NCBI GenBank assembly: GCA_963281255.1
Contig: OY725506.1
Location: forward strand, 725,001 to 789,000
Origin: Aphrocallistes beatrix
Taxonomy: Eukaryota; Porifera; Hexactinellida; Sceptrulophora; Aphrocallistidae
Length of the DNA stretch: 64,000 nt
Reading direction: 5' to 3'
Part shown: piece by piece, positions 45,966-60,140 of the stretch
How positions within the stretch are numbered: the stretch's first letter is position 1
How the letters are laid out: every line of letters starts with the position of its first letter
Made by a program: the position numbers and the translations under genes
Notes under the pieces: generated by a model
What the model saw: the letters and a program-made list of their open reading frames with translations, nothing else
Databases searched by the model: none
Told to the model about the DNA's origin: nothing

Positions 45966-47598
45966 ACAGGGTCAGAGAATTGTCTATTCCCATTCTTATA
46001 TTTTGAACAGGAAATTATCTACTTGTTTCCAGGTTAACAGGTTAATGTTAAATACGATCACGCCTTGGAATGGAATTTATATTTACATTTCAATTAAAAT
46101 ACCTGAGTTACCTAGCAACACTAGTAAACTTGGCCAAACTGGGAGTGGGCAGCGTCCCCACATTTCAGCAGTGTGGATAGTATTTACTCCTATGGCATCC
46201 TTGTTCATCTCTAATTTCGGTAAACATGTGCTTTATGTATCATGAAAATATTACCAGTAAGATAAATTGATCTAAAATGTTTCTTCATGGGTGACAAACA
46301 TAGCTGTAGAACTTTTATTTGAGCTTCTATAACAAAAAGAAATGAGAAAACTTATGGCTAGAAACCCTCTCAACCTGTAATCTAGCTAAGTCGTGAGATG
46401 TGGTAAAAGTATTACAGTGGTCCTGAATTGTGAGATAAAAGTGAGTAATGGTCTCATATAACAGCGAAAATCGTGCGAGTTGATAATGCTATTGGGTAGA
46501 ATCGAGGTTGCTCATAACAATGAGGTGAAAACAGCAAAATGATACGGAGGAATAAAATAACTGCTAAATTCGTACAATTATTAACCAAGAGAGCATCAAT
46601 GCATGGCTTCTCTATCGATGTGCTGTATGACATCCACACTTCAATCAGAAGCCATACATGCTAGCTACTCCGTAGTTACAGAAAATCACGAACAAATGTT
46701 CAGATAAAAGAAACTAGAAGAGAAACCATATGAGTCTTCAGCTCAATTCCAAAAGAAACAAAATTCTAGAATCTCACTTTCTAAAACTCAGAAACTTCTC
46801 CAAACCTGACATATCAAGCTATTGCATTCTAAACGACACTGGTTACAGTAAAGCATTGATAATCCCTAGTGAATGCTATGCTTGGTATGCTAGGAATGTA
46901 TATGATAGTAAACCATAGCCATGGCGAAGAATAGTATCAGTAACCTAGGTGTATTAATTTAATTGATTCAATAATTCAATTGATTAAAACCTTTTTGTTC
47001 ACGCGAGATAAGTTCTCTACAGATTTTTGATACCCAATATTGTTCACACAATTGAGGTAAGCATCAGTATTTATACTTTTTCCACGCACTTTTTAACTAT
47101 TTCTCTTTTTTAAAATCTTTTTAGTGTGTAAAATTTTTTTTGTATATTTAAAAAATATAATTTTTTCATTGAATGATTTTCGTTGAATATTTGGTATTAA
47201 TTAATAGTTATATATTATGCATAGTAATTTGTTTTTTTACGTTTTATTTTCACATTCTGAAACTATATCATTTTTACATGAATTTTGGGGTTTAGATAGC
47301 ATCGCGTGCACACTGTAAAGCTACCTCACTAATTAACTAATTAGATTATAATCAATTGCAACGGGCATCATAGCATATGATGACAATCATATACCGTAAT
47401 AGTAAGAAGCTATATCACGTCTGTACGGGATATCATGTGTTTGTTATTCACTAGAATATAACTTAGAAGTATTTGGAGCATGTAATTGTAATGTTAGCAG
47501 CATTTCGGTGTAATATAGCGAAGATCTGAAATAAAAGCATTTAGCAAGGGTACAATAACAAAAGTATAGAATATAGTCTTATAAGTGATGAGACGTGA
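45966..47598. other. Intergenic, AT-rich
   Basis: No gene supported. 47050-47290 is strongly T-rich. Small frames at 46454-46639 and 46730-46918 have no domain. Confidence 0.45.
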
Positions 47599-48567
47599 TT
47601 AGTGGTCGTTTTGAATAGAACCAGAATCCACACTCTGACTATCTCCAACAAGGTATGGGTTGATAAAGCAAGTCAATTCTCCCTGTTCCACATTCTCCCC
47701 TGTTAAGCCTTCCAACTCGATACCTCCCTGCATCGCGCTGAACCCGTCGTTCAGGTCTAGTCTCACTCTCTGCAAGCGCGGGTTCGCAGACTCAAGATTG
47801 AGCGTGAAGGGTTCTCTTCTCCTGCATACGCGGTATGGAAATAACACGGTGCACAGAAATATAGCCACCACAGCGACGATGAATATAATTAAAAGCACCA
47901 CTCCTGATGTTATGATAGCTGATTCCGCTCCTGGTGACAGAGTGTTGGGTGGAAGAGTGGCAGTAGTTGGTCCCAACTCTTCGAACTTAACTGCTTGGCT
48001 TAATGGCAGCCCTAAATACAAATTGTTGTTGATCATTGCTTCTATCTCTGTTGTGAAGACGTAAGTCACATTGAATCGTGGGGCTGAGTAGGAGAGGGTA
48101 TAATCGAGCTTGTCCACTTCTGATGGGATTGTCACGTTAAAGATGAGATTGTTCGCGAACTTAATACTGATTCTATAGCCAGTAATGCTATGGAGCTCAG
48201 TACCATTTCCTATCCTGAAGTTTTCAACCGTTCTCCATGACAAAATAGCGTTTTTCCCGGACAATTCGATTGTTAGATTGAATGTTACGCTGAAAGGGTA
48301 ACAAGGTGAAACTGTTTCGACCGCAAAACAAGGACAAGTCCCACTACTCTTATTAGTCGGGTTTCCTACAGTTCTTGTTATGGGATCACAGGTTCTGCAC
48401 AAACTGTTGTTTGTGATATTATTTGTGTTGATACATTGGAAACAGGAATTCATCCCTTCACTAACTGGGCCGGAATAACTTCTTGTAGTGTACGGACATA
48501 ACTGGCCGATACCTGTCACGATAAGTACCGCGAATATAGTGAGGTGTAACGAGTCCATTGCAGTCAT
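47599..48567 (-). CDS. Orphan type I single-pass membrane protein
   Basis: Intronless 322-aa frame. A hydrophobic signal peptide (about 1-22, DSLHLTIFAVLIVTGIGQ) precedes a short Cys-rich part with nine cysteines between 24 and 89 (CFQCINTNN, CRTCDP, CPCF). About 90-200 is beta-rich and could be a fibronectin-III-like fold (LSWRTVENF, YRISIKF, YTLSY, YVFTTEIEA). A Thr/Pro stalk follows, then a transmembrane segment (about 216-244), a CRRRE stop-transfer cluster, and a ~75-residue acidic tail. Several NxT/S sequons lie in the outer part. The layout suggests a cell-surface receptor or adhesion protein. I recognise no family. Confidence 0.72.
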   Translation of the reverse strand: MTAMDSLHLTIFAVLIVTGIGQLCPYTTRSYSGPVSEGMNSCFQCINTNNITNNSLCRTCDPITRTVGNPTNKSSGTCPCFAVETVSPCYPFSVTFNLTIELSGKNAILSWRTVENFRIGNGTELHSITGYRISIKFANNLIFNVTIPSEVDKLDYTLSYSAPRFNVTYVFTTEIEAMINNNLYLGLPLSQAVKFEELGPTTATLPPNTLSPGAESAIITSGVVLLIIFIVAVVAIFLCTVLFPYRVCRRREPFTLNLESANPRLQRVRLDLNDGFSAMQGGIELEGLTGENVEQGELTCFINPYLVGDSQSVDSGSIQNDH

Positions 48568-51500
48568 ACCTAGCAGCTACTCTAGAAATAGATTCTATTA
48601 AAAATTGCCCATAAATACTGTGTGGAAATTCCAAATATTCTAAAGCAAAGGGACAAGTGAATGAGCTACGATGATGACTGGAATAATCCCAGCTCGCTTG
48701 GAGCCAAGGCTGTGAAGAGTAAAAGTTCCGATTTCCACTGAGTAGCCATTAACATAAGAAGTGATTATAGTTAATACACTTTTATGTACGTATAAGTATA
48801 AATGGCATTGGGTGCAAGATCACGATAATACTTAGGTGCATTCTCTGCCCGAATTTGAATTATTATCGTGACATAACAGGAAATTTTGTTGTATGTATAT
48901 CTGTAGACGCGTTAACAGTCCTACTTAATTTGGCATTACGTAACTCGTAACTAATAAACATAAATATTTTAGTTTACTGTTACAGAAATATTTCGCTTGA
49001 ACCTAATTTTATGACAGAGGAATTGCGCAATAAGTGTCTTACGTGCAGCTGTTAGTTGGCGAGTATGATCAAGTAATGAACATACCCAGACTAATATGAA
49101 CAAGAATGGACTGGCCTCATCTTGCTTAGAATAGTTGGTACGTCATATAGCACCTGTTGTAACATGAAACTATCAAACAAATCAGGTTGCATGCTTAAAG
49201 TGGGTGCATTGGTTTTCACAGTTAGTGGAATTATTATATACAATTAGTTGTTCGGGTATTCAATTGGGTCTTTTATAATGTAAAATGCTTCTTTTGTTCC
49301 AAATTTAGCTCATCAATGAAATAAGATTTTTAATTCTAACTTTGACAGGAGTGCAGAATTTAGAGTTTTAGAACTCGAATCTTCCAGTTAATGCAAGCCA
49401 ACGAGATAGCCCAGTGTTCATCCAGATTTAATCTTAGTATCGGTATAGATTGGTAAATAACGGAACATTCGTCGCCGGATTTTTCTCCGGTTCGAGATGC
49501 CAGGAGAATCCAGGTATTTTAGACAAGGATGCTGTTAAATACTGAAATTTAGTTAAATACTGAAATTTCAGGCATTTCAGGACAGGATTTATAAGGAATC
49601 CAGCCTGCCAAGGAGGCATTTGAGGTAATGAACTGACAATGCATTAACCATATCTATGAATATAGTCAATGAGTGAACTATAAAATAACTTAAATTATTT
49701 CTAACTCATTCATGCGACGAATGCTCCGCCATTCGTAAATAAGAATGGATGGAATCGGTCGACTGACTAATGCCTGTCCAATTGAACACAAACGAGAAGT
49801 GCGAAAGCATACATATTATCTTCAACATTTAACATAAACATTTTTTTAAGTGTAAAAATAAGATCCCACATAGTGATATACAGTTTAGTATTTTAAATGT
49901 CAGTCGACAGACTGAGAGTGCAGCTCCATCAGGGTATTATACAGCCTTCCAGAGATACGCTCCTAATCTAAAATTTCTAAATTTTCATACGCCTAAATCG
50001 CTAAATAACATTGTAATATTGGGTAAATTGGGTATTTTTCTGAATTTTCACGCTCCTAAACACTTTGCAGCTTAAAATCATACGCCTAAAGGAGCGTCTT
50101 GCGCTCCTAGATAATTCCTTGAGCTCCATTAAGTGACTCGCAGGGCACGAAATGTGAATATTCTGATACAACTGGAAATTTGTCGACTGGAAAATAGAGT
50201 TTTCTAGATGTGAACTTGGAAATCTACACGATGAAATAAAAGAGCTCGCTTAAAATACACTACAAAACCATATACTGTATAACAGCTACACAATATACAT
50301 ACACCGGAGAATATCCTAGACATTGTCATCTCACGTATCCGTATCGAGTTCTGCCATAGACACAGCATACTTGGCTAATGGCATTGCACCTCGTTTCAAC
50401 ATTAAATGAATGTGGTCTCCGCACTATCCACTATCCACAGTTTTAGTGCAGTAGTCTAACTGACTGTATACGAGTCGAGAACTATTTATCTAAGCATTTA
50501 TTACATTTCTCGCATTTTTAACATTTTACACTCAAGTTACATTTTGTCATCGACATAACGATCTAACCAGCCCAGCTACTCACTACTACCTCAGTAACCA
50601 GATGCTCGCTAGAAGCGCTAATCTAATAAATTAATCTTATTATTCAGCTGTGGTGAAAGGTAATGTTTTCTATTCTTGCAGGATATGAGGAGTAGTAATA
50701 TAATTAGCACTTTTTATTATTAAATTGATAGAGTTTGTGAGGGACAAAATATTTGATATATTAGAAGTATGCACGATTAGTTGATAAGTGATTTTGGACG
50801 GTGAAATATATGTGTATCGATTGTATCGATAAAGTAAAAACCTCACAATCAACACATTTATAGTGCAAATATGTTTTTTAATCACAATAATATTTTGATT
50901 GTGTGAAGCAATATAATCATTTATTTTTAAATATTTAGAACTCCTACTTTTCTATCCAATATGCAGTAATGAATGAATTCAATGGAGCCATTTTTAAATT
51001 AATGAATGCAACAGTCAACAATACAAAATACACACAATACTTTAGCCTAAATCTCTACATTAGGAGTTAGTATTGTTGTTCCAGAGAATTTCAATAATTA
51101 TTTCACAAATTAATCACAGACATAAACAAACCTCTAAAGATAACACAATAACACTGTTTGTGACATTCATAGTTCAGAAAGGTTAATGTGCCGTGAGCTA
51201 ATAATAATAAGGTGCAATGAATTTATATTGCTAATTATGCTGATGATACAACCACAAATATTTTATTTTGTAAAAGTAAGTCGGGTGTATTTGAGAGTTG
51301 TTGTTGTTTATTATTGTGTTTATTCTCAGTTGGAATATAATAAATACGACGAACATTCTTGTTGTGATAAACAAGGTGTCGGTTCAAGTTTTGTTATTGA
51401 AATATATTTGATATATCCAACTTGATGATAATAATAATCCACCAAATTATAGATAGTTGTTATCAGATGTAGAGAAATAAGGGACTCTCACGTTCTGATT

Positions 51501-52113
51501 AATGCCTACAGTAATCAGATTATAACAGAATTGCCTCTCCAATCCGATCCATTCCCCTAAGAATCCTTTGAATTTTGAAACGTAATTGATTGCATTGATT
51601 TTCTTTCGATAAAATTCACACAAGTTTGATTATCATGAGCAAGCTCCCAAACACAAAAAGCTAATTAATAATTATTTTTCGAGCAGGCGATGCAGCGATT
51701 GGCACGAAATATAGTCACATCATGCAGCATGAGCTAGTTTAGCACTCTATTTATGGTATGCGTGGAATGCATAGCTTATGTGAAAATTGGTTGCGAAGCA
51801 TTGATAGACGATCTTATTGACAGGACGCCCTCGATAATCAAAGGCGCAATATTTGAATGCAAAAACCTAAACGGAATTTACCCTGAATAACGCAGTGATA
51901 TATTAGTAACTAAGATGTGTAATTATGATTCAATAATAGTGTTGATGAATGAAAATACGTTACAATACCGAAAAAGAAAATGAATTTAGTTATGTGATTT
52001 AATGTACTTCAATCCCACAAATTGATTATGCAACTGAGGTAAAAGCTGCAAAATCAACATACTATATTCTGTTTCATCCAAATTAGTGTTTCAATAAATC
52101 TATTGTAAAGACA
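48568..52113. other. Intergenic with dispersed repeats
   Basis: About 3.5 kb without a supported gene. 49890-49925 is an inverted copy of the sequence at 23434-23470. 49937-50105 is an inverted copy of 56925-57103. The rest is AT-rich and unremarkable. Confidence 0.5.
49937..50105. repeat. Dispersed repeat family (GGAGCG/CGCTCC), copy 1
   Basis: About 170 bp, inverted relative to 56925-57103. Shared blocks include 'ttttcatacgcctaaatcg', 'ttttcacgctcctaaacactt' and 'aaatcatacgcctaaaggagcg'. Ends are CAGCCTTCCAGAGATACGCTCC and near-inverse GGAGCG, suggesting a short MITE. Confidence 0.78.
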
Positions 52114-55100
52114 ATGGCAGACCCCGAAGCGATTCTCCCAACAACCTATGTGTACGGACCCCATATCCTCGGTCAAGTGGCGCCAGGCCAATTTCCAATC
52201 GGATTCCCCCCTAACCAGGCTCCCGTCTCTCTATCCGGTCTCCCAATCCAAATCAATGCTTTTGCCAACCAAGCGGCCTCCTCCACCATATTCCTAGCAG
52301 GAAGCAAGCTGCACCAGAACCAGGGACAGGAAGAAGCAGGCGCCGGGATACCCAGTCCGGTCAATAATTCCGGCGACTGGAGACCCACCACTGCGCAGAA
52401 GCGACAGAGAACAGAGAGTGCATCGGACCCCACTCACCAGGTTCGATACACTTATTATTGCGTAGAATATCCGTTCACAGGAATGCGTACCATTAACTGT
52501 ATTAAAATAGCCAACAACTCCTACTACGCTTACGCCGACCACGAAGCAAGTCTATGATTGGAACAACGCTGCACCCCACACGCCGACCCAGACTACAGCC
52601 CCACCCCTGACCCCTAAATCCGCACAGCCGATGGTGATCCCCACCACCACCCTCCTCTCTCCAATCCAACAGCAAAGCATGCCGCCCGCCTCGCAGGGTT
52701 CCACCCCTAGGACCGCCTCTACCCCTGCTACACCCACGGGCAACCCACCCCTGTCCATTCCCGGAGAGGTGATCTGGCCGGGAATGGGGAGGCCTATCAT
52801 GATGGCTGAGAATCAGGGATCGCAACAAAGTCTGGATTTCTCTGATGGGGTAATTTACAATAATTATAAATCACGAGAAATATTTATTTTTCAAACTTTG
52901 TATGTTTCAAGCGATTTGCTTAAATTGTAAAAATCTGAGCAGTTATTTTAGTTAAATGCTTGAAAGTACCGAAGTTAGAGAACTTTTTACGTATTTGCCG
53001 ATTATCAACCATTTTACCAATCTGAGAATTTATCAGATAAACTGAGCATAAATTTAAATTTATTTTCTATTCCTTGATAAAGTCAATTTACATTGCTGCG
53101 GATCTAGCAGATAATGTTCTGATTATTCACATGTACAATCTCGTCAGATGTAACACTCAAATCAATTGGTCTCCTCTTCAAAATTATCTCTGCAATTAAT
53201 TGTGTTACTAAAGAGACGTCGAGGAATGCTAGGAATGTGGTTTGTAGACAATTTAGTGTCAAGCAATTCTCGGCTTCGGAAACATTTAAATGTCATCAGA
53301 TACTTGAATCACTGAAGCTAAATCGGTGCCATGGGTTTTCTGGATTCAAATGATGGAAGTGTAAATTAAAAGTGATGTATGAAGGAAAGTGATATGACAG
53401 GTCAAAACGTAGGAACTCAGGAATAGAAATGTAGCGTATTCGTCGTCTAAAACGATTTTTCTAATTAATTAAATGGGTTAAAAAGAAATTGAAAAGAAAA
53501 TCATTCGCCGCTATTATTTTAAGGGAATAATTATTCCGCGATCATCGGTATTACAGATAATCGGCGGATTTTACCGATGACTTAAAAGTGGAAGCATGGG
53601 AAGCGCCTCAAAATAAAATATGGTTTCCTAAAAACACCCAAAATCCTAACGATGATCGCTGGATAAGTAATCTCTTGTTTTAATACATGAAACATGTGCA
53701 TCGACTAAAAGAGTATTTTCAGGGTTCGGACGATTCATCTGACACACCTCAGAGCAAGCTCGGAACAGTAGACTGGCCGCAGAATCCGAATGGAACGCTC
53801 AACACCTCCCTTCCACAGACACCGACAAGCACAACTGAAGGGTCAGACCCAAACACGCCTGGGGCGAATGATGCCGAGGGAGTGTGGTCACCAGATATCG
53901 AGCATGCATTCCAAGAGGCACTCGCGATATATCCGCCTTGCGGAAGACGTAAAATAATCTTATCTGACGAAGGAAAAATGTATGGTAAGTATTATTCAAT
54001 CATTCTAGCAATATTGTGTAATTAATTAGCCAATGTCTTTCGTTACATTCGCTACAGAGTTGTAGGAAATGCAATTCAACTGACTTTGCGGAAAGAATTA
54101 ATTTTCAATGAATTATACAGGAAATAAGAATGATATTATCAGTATGGCTTAACTGTACAAGTGAATAAGGGTAATTTTAACGAAATAAACAGAAAGAGAA
54201 ATAAATTTTCAGAATTATTTGCAATCCAGATCAGCGGAAATAAACCGGTATTGATATAAGCAGTAAATCAGGAAAAAAATTTTTTGTGTGTGGAAGAGAC
54301 TTTTTTTGAAGAATGCATGATTCAATGTCCTAACGATGAGTTAATATGTACGAATTAGCCAGAGTTCATGTCAGCTCAAGGAACCTTATTCTAATTCTTA
54401 TCACCTTCCTTATAAAGCCAAAAAGGAATAATTGAACGGGTATCAGCCAGTATAATTTAATATTTATTGCTTTGATGGGTTTCTGAAATCACCTAAGAAA
54501 AATTCCATTGGAGCAGCGATAAGAATGAGATGTGAAGTGTACATACTGACACGATTGGAGAAAGTTAAACCAACTGTGGAGTGTCAGCATTTTGATTGCT
54601 ATTTGAAAACGTAGCTCTCTATTCAGTTATACATGTGGTTTATCTTCTACTTTGATATCACAAAATATAACATTCTTCCAAAGAAGATTGCAATATAATA
54701 TAGAAAGTATTTAAGTCAAGTTATCATCAGGTTCTGGCTAACTTCAAAAGATTGTGTGAACTTTGAAATAGCAGGATAATCATGAGATTTATATACATAT
54801 CAGATTTATGCAATATCAATACTATATGCATTGGTGAACCACCAAATATAACAAATCCAAATTTCCCTTTTATTTAAAATCAGTCTGGTGAGATTATCTG
54901 ATACCATCTGTAGATAATAGTCAAGTATGAAAAGACGTTTTGTTGATTCCTATTGAACAATGTATTAGCAATTCAAATGCCATTTGCTGAGTATAGTTCA
55001 GTTGCAATAATCCAGTTAGCTTCCACCATGTGTTAGCACAAGATAATAAGGTTCGAAGAAGACGTATGCGATTCTAGATACGTTGAAACTTGAAATTAAA

Positions 55101-58100
55101 ATAAATAAGCAGGATAAGATCTAGATAAGATATTGGTTAATTGGCAGAGGACCTCCTCTTTAGCCTCAATTCTTCAGAATCTTACTCGACGTAATTAAGT
55201 ACGGGAACATTTAATACCTGTGATCAGTTTGAGAAACATTATCTCAAGATTAGCACAGATATTTGAGAAATTCAGAAGAAACACAATCTATTTGACAACA
55301 AGATTGCATACGTTGCCTGAATGTATATTATCCTTGTTCGAAACCAATACAAGGCATTAGCAGCTATGCCATAGTCCTAGACACACCCTCATATAATGTT
55401 AAAGGAATAACTAACGGTAATTGATCACAGGTTATATTTCTTAAAAATGATTCTTTTATTTTGGGTTCGAGACAGAGTTCGTCTCATCGGCTATGATTCA
55501 ACATCCCAATCTCCTCCCCACACCAATGAACTAATGAATGTAAAGAATTAAATTTCATCTACCAAAGCTATAAAATTCCTGTGTGTAATATCCAAGTTGT
55601 TGCTACTCAAATATCAATCTTTTGAGTTTTTTTGTTTACATAAAAGTGTAAGATTGTGCAAGATGTGTTTAGTCGAGATTTGGAAAAGAAGCTTTCATAT
55701 GCTAACATCATTAAATGTCTGAACAATCTCTTTGCAGGTAGGAATGAACTTATTGCCAGATACATCAAGCTCAGAACGGGCAAATCTAGATCAAGGAAGC
55801 AAGTGAGTATTCGAGTCGAGGTGACAATTAGATAAGGAGTTTAATTCGATTATTATGGTTCAGTGCTATTAATGCGTAGGCTTTTTGAAACTTTATAGTA
55901 CTTGGTTTATAATTAAGTCTGGTTTTAATTAGCTTTTGAGAGCCGTTTATAATTTACAACCAAGCTATACAACTGATTTGTGAACACATTCATTCACCCG
56001 CGACCCCTAATCATTTGTGAATTAATGAAATTTCTCAGAACGTCGTACAATATTAAATTGAAGCCGAGAGATAGTAGTGAAGATGATCAATTATGAATAA
56101 GTTAACTAGGTGTCAAGCCATATACAAGTTCTGGCAAAGAAGAAAGCAAGAGAGATTCAGGGGAAAATAAAGGTGAGAATAAAACTTTTGCATTCTAAAA
56201 TAAATTTGACATTTTATTGCTGTCTCTATTTTATTTTAGGATCCAGTTGCTAAAGACAAAGCGATGGCTAATCTCTCTTCCATGTCTTCTGCACAAATCG
56301 TGTCAGCAAGTTCTATCCACAGTCGACCTAATGTTAACATTTTCCCAACTCCTGGTATTGCCCCTAATCCCATGCCGATGGGACAAATGTTTACATCGTC
56401 ACCAGGTTCGCTAGTTTGTTTTAGTGTATAGTGATTCATAAATATTGTCCTTTCAACATATAAATATTTACAAATATTTGTATCTTGTAGTGAACCCAAT
56501 TACCATCAAACAAGAGCCAACTGCAAGCCTGGTAAGGGATTTCTAACTAACTAACTTGTAAAATTGAGTTAACTAGAATTGCATAGTGTTATTTAACCGT
56601 AGTTTTAGATCTTGGTTCTGTGAAATTTAGAATTTCACTTTTGACTCATAAGAACTATATTAACCTAAGGAACCTCCATTTTAACATGGTTATGGAACAC
56701 AAACTGAAAACTCCTGAACCAGTTCATACTAAAATACTTTATCTCTAGATGTGGCATCCGGGAGGACACACTACTCTGGTACAACAACACGGCCTGCCAA
56801 CCCACTTTCAGAATCTTCCCGGAGGAATGATCCCTATCACCTTCCACCATCCATCGACGATTGGACAGGTGAGTAATTCCATTAAATTTAATAGCAAACA
56901 AAGCCGAATAAAATGTTCATAGGAGCGATTATGAAAGAGCGCGAGACGCTCCTTTAGGCGTATGATTTTAAGCCCGAAAGTGTTTAGGAGCGTGAAAATT
57001 TAGAATATTCCCCAATTTACCCTTTATTAAAATGTTATTTATCGATTTAGGCGTATGAAAGTTTATGGGTTTTAGACTAGGAGCGAATCTCTGGAGGGCT
57101 GTGTATTAACCATTTAGTCAACAAGTGGAAATTAACAAAATAAACAAATTTTGTCTGAATAGTATTTAGATTTGGGAGTATGCAGTCAGAATTTACTTAA
57201 ATATCGAGTTTAAAAAATATATCTAGGCTACTATCCCTACCGTCTCAACTGGACTAGAATCGACCAAAACAACCATCACGTCTCCAGTGCTAACGAACCA
57301 GGTAACTTAGAACAAGACAGAGTCAATATACTAGTTCAAACTGTTCAATAATAAACCGAAATTTAATCTTTGAAGCGGAATCGAGATAATCTAGCTATAT
57401 AACCCACAGCTAGATTATCTCGATTGAAATATTAAACTGGAATTGTTGCGACATTATATTATCCAATATCTCGTTTCAATCAATTACTATTGAACGTAGG
57501 TTCGTATCAGCATTTCAGAGTATTATTGCAGAATTGTATTGTCTGTATTAACACAAATATTTCACCCACGAATCCAAGAGGTCATGTCAGCAGTTATTTA
57601 AGGTTAAATATATAAAATCTAAACACGAATTGACTATTAATTGCAAATTAAAATGTAACAGATACAGTGTATTCTAAGTGCAGATATTGACCTATTGGTT
57701 AATAACAACAAAAGTTGAAATTAGACTATACACAACAACAAACAATTTTAATAAAGTCCTAAGGGGGTGAAGATGATTTAATGATTCCATTTGCTTATTC
57801 TATAACTTTGATATCTACAAAGATATGACAACATTTTTTGAGTGGAAATTGTGCATAAAAGTCTGAAAAGAAGCTCCTCAGTAATAGAATAATTAAATAG
57901 AGATAATAACAAGTTTAAAGTTTTGTAAAATGTACGGAGACAAAATAGCTCTAATGATTATGCAAGAAATGAATCATTATAATGTTTAATCCTTACTATT
58001 AAAACTCTATTAATGTGTATCTTGTTAAATTCCATTCACTATAGAGGTATATTACGTGTCCAATGCTATTGTAATTCATGACTAACATTCATAGAGTCAG

Positions 58101-60140
58101 TCTCCAGTTACTGTCCCGAACCACACCCAGGAAATTAACTCCACAGCCGCTACACAGCAAGCACCTCCAGAATTAGTAAGCTATCCAAAAAACTGCATGA
58201 TTAAAATTCACACCTTATTATTCACATTTATCTCTAGCCACTAAAACTTGTCGACTTTTGTGCTTTCGTTGAATCACAGACAAACCAACAAGACACTGTA
58301 AGTAATCAAATATTCTTAATTTAGAATTAAATAGTTTTAAAAACCAATTAGGCTGAACACATTTCTAAACTATTTTAAATGTCCTTTCTAGCCACAGAAG
58401 CATGTGTTCGCTCGCATAAGTGACGCAAACTTCAATGATCCAGACCTCGAGGTATTTATTCATGCAGGAACTGCTCAATTGATTAAGATAGAACAATCCT
58501 TTATTCATGTGCGTTAACCCTTTTAGACTATTGATATCTCTCACATCTGGGACAAGTTCCCCCAGAAGAGTGGGGGCCTCAAGGACATGTACGAGAAGGG
58601 ACCACAGCACGCGTTCTTCTTAGTTAAGTTCTGGGGGAGCGTCACTACGCCTCTCATCGAGGAACCGGACTGCTTCTATGGCGTATCGAGCAGGTATTTA
58701 TCACAGTTGTGTCTGTCAAGTGAATAATAGCATACATGAAAAACTCTGCAAGGAAAATATCGCGACATATTTATCTATTAAGTGGGTATAGTATATTTGT
58801 ATTAGTCTTATACACTGAAAAGCGGGACCTTTTAACATTTTCGCGGGACATTACTTCAGTGTGTAATAGTTTGACTTCAGTGAGTTATTTTGATCAATTT
58901 AGGTTTGAAGGTTCGGAGAATAAAACGATTACTTGTTCAACTAAAGTTTGCTCGTTTGGCACGCAAGTGGTAGAGAAAGTGGAGGTAATTGCTTGAGAAT
59001 ACTTTACTATACAATTTTGTTATTACAGCCTTCTATGCTCAAATCTAATACTTTTCTATCATAGAAATAATGATTTACTTTCCTCCCCTAGACGGAATAT
59101 GCCAAATTCGAGAACGCAAGATTCGTGTACCGAATCAACAGATCTCCGATGTGTGAGTACATGCTTAACTTCATACAGCGGCTGTACCACCTCCCTGAAA
59201 GTTACATGATGAACAACGTCTTGGAGCAGTTCACTATCCTACAGGTAACCGTGTTCCCACATCTACGCAGTAATGCCACGTACAATCCGCATAAGTAACG
59301 AACTGCTAGGAACTAAACTGATAGAAGACAGTAGTTGCCACTGAAACAGACAACTAATGAAATGCTAATTCAATAGAATTTTTGTCGCTATCAGTTGACT
59401 AATCGTATTCGCTGACTTTGAAATTAATCCATCTAAAGGCATGTCTGGTTTGGTCATGTACTTCAATTCAGTTATCAGGAATGTACGGAGAAGTTTCAAT
59501 CTCACAGCTACATGCTTGTTAACAGGGAAAGGTCAGAAACTCGTACTTCCATTTGTGCCATTGAAAGTCATTATCTACAGTTCGAGTGATTCAATGAATC
59601 CTGATAAATTTCAAAACTCCGCTAATACTGTCTTATAGCGTCAGGAACTTGGCAAGTACTCGATTCGAACAATATCAGTTATTCGAGTTGTAAGAATTAC
59701 GAAACGAATTTTGCCTCCAATTCCACTTCCCAGATATCTGAATATTCTCTTCTACACTGACACTCAGATGCTAATCGCATTCCAATTGGTCCTTACCTTA
59801 TGCGGAGTCAATTATGCCTTATCTCCTTAAATTAGCATTTCAAGACGCCACGTATCACCCGATAGCAGTTTAAATGCTAACACACACTTCTCATTTTAAA
59901 CGGCTGGTCAGCTTAGAAAATTATGATGAGATGACTAGCTATCTCTATCCACGCATATCATGTAGTAATCTGGATATTGTAGATATTATCCATTTCAGTT
60001 AAACGTTATCTTTATCATTCTAGGTGGTGAGCGATCGAGACACACAAGAGACGCTGCTATGCCTCGCTTACTTATTCGAAGTAAATTCGGATGAGAACGG
60101 CAACAAATTCAGTTTATACCGACTTGTTAAAAGCAACTAG
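52114..60140 (+). CDS. TEAD: TEAD transcription factor (Scalloped/TEF-1 family)
   Basis: Sixteen exons join in phase to about 725 aa: 52114-52440, 52511-52849, 53723-53984, 55738-55802, 56110-56172, 56240-56405, 56491-56531, 56749-56868, 57227-57301, 58095-58175, 58238-58297, 58392-58451, 58527-58693, 58903-58984, 59092-59244, 60024-60140. The TEA DNA-binding domain is at about 275-345 ([53 protein letters not shown]), followed by the AKDKA...MSSAQIVSA segment. The YAP/Yorkie-binding domain runs from about 505 to the end ([82 protein letters not shown]). It is longer than vertebrate TEADs (about 430) because of a Pro/Thr-rich N-terminus and linker. The first intron (70 bp) is the least certain join. 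It should bind MCAT-type sites and act at the end of the Hippo pathway. Confidence 0.95.
56925..57103. repeat. Dispersed repeat family, copy 2 (TEAD intron)
   Basis: Inverse of 49937-50105, about 180 bp, lying in the eighth TEAD intron. It begins AGGAGCGATTATG and ends GAGCGAATCTCTGGAGGGCTG. Confidence 0.78.
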
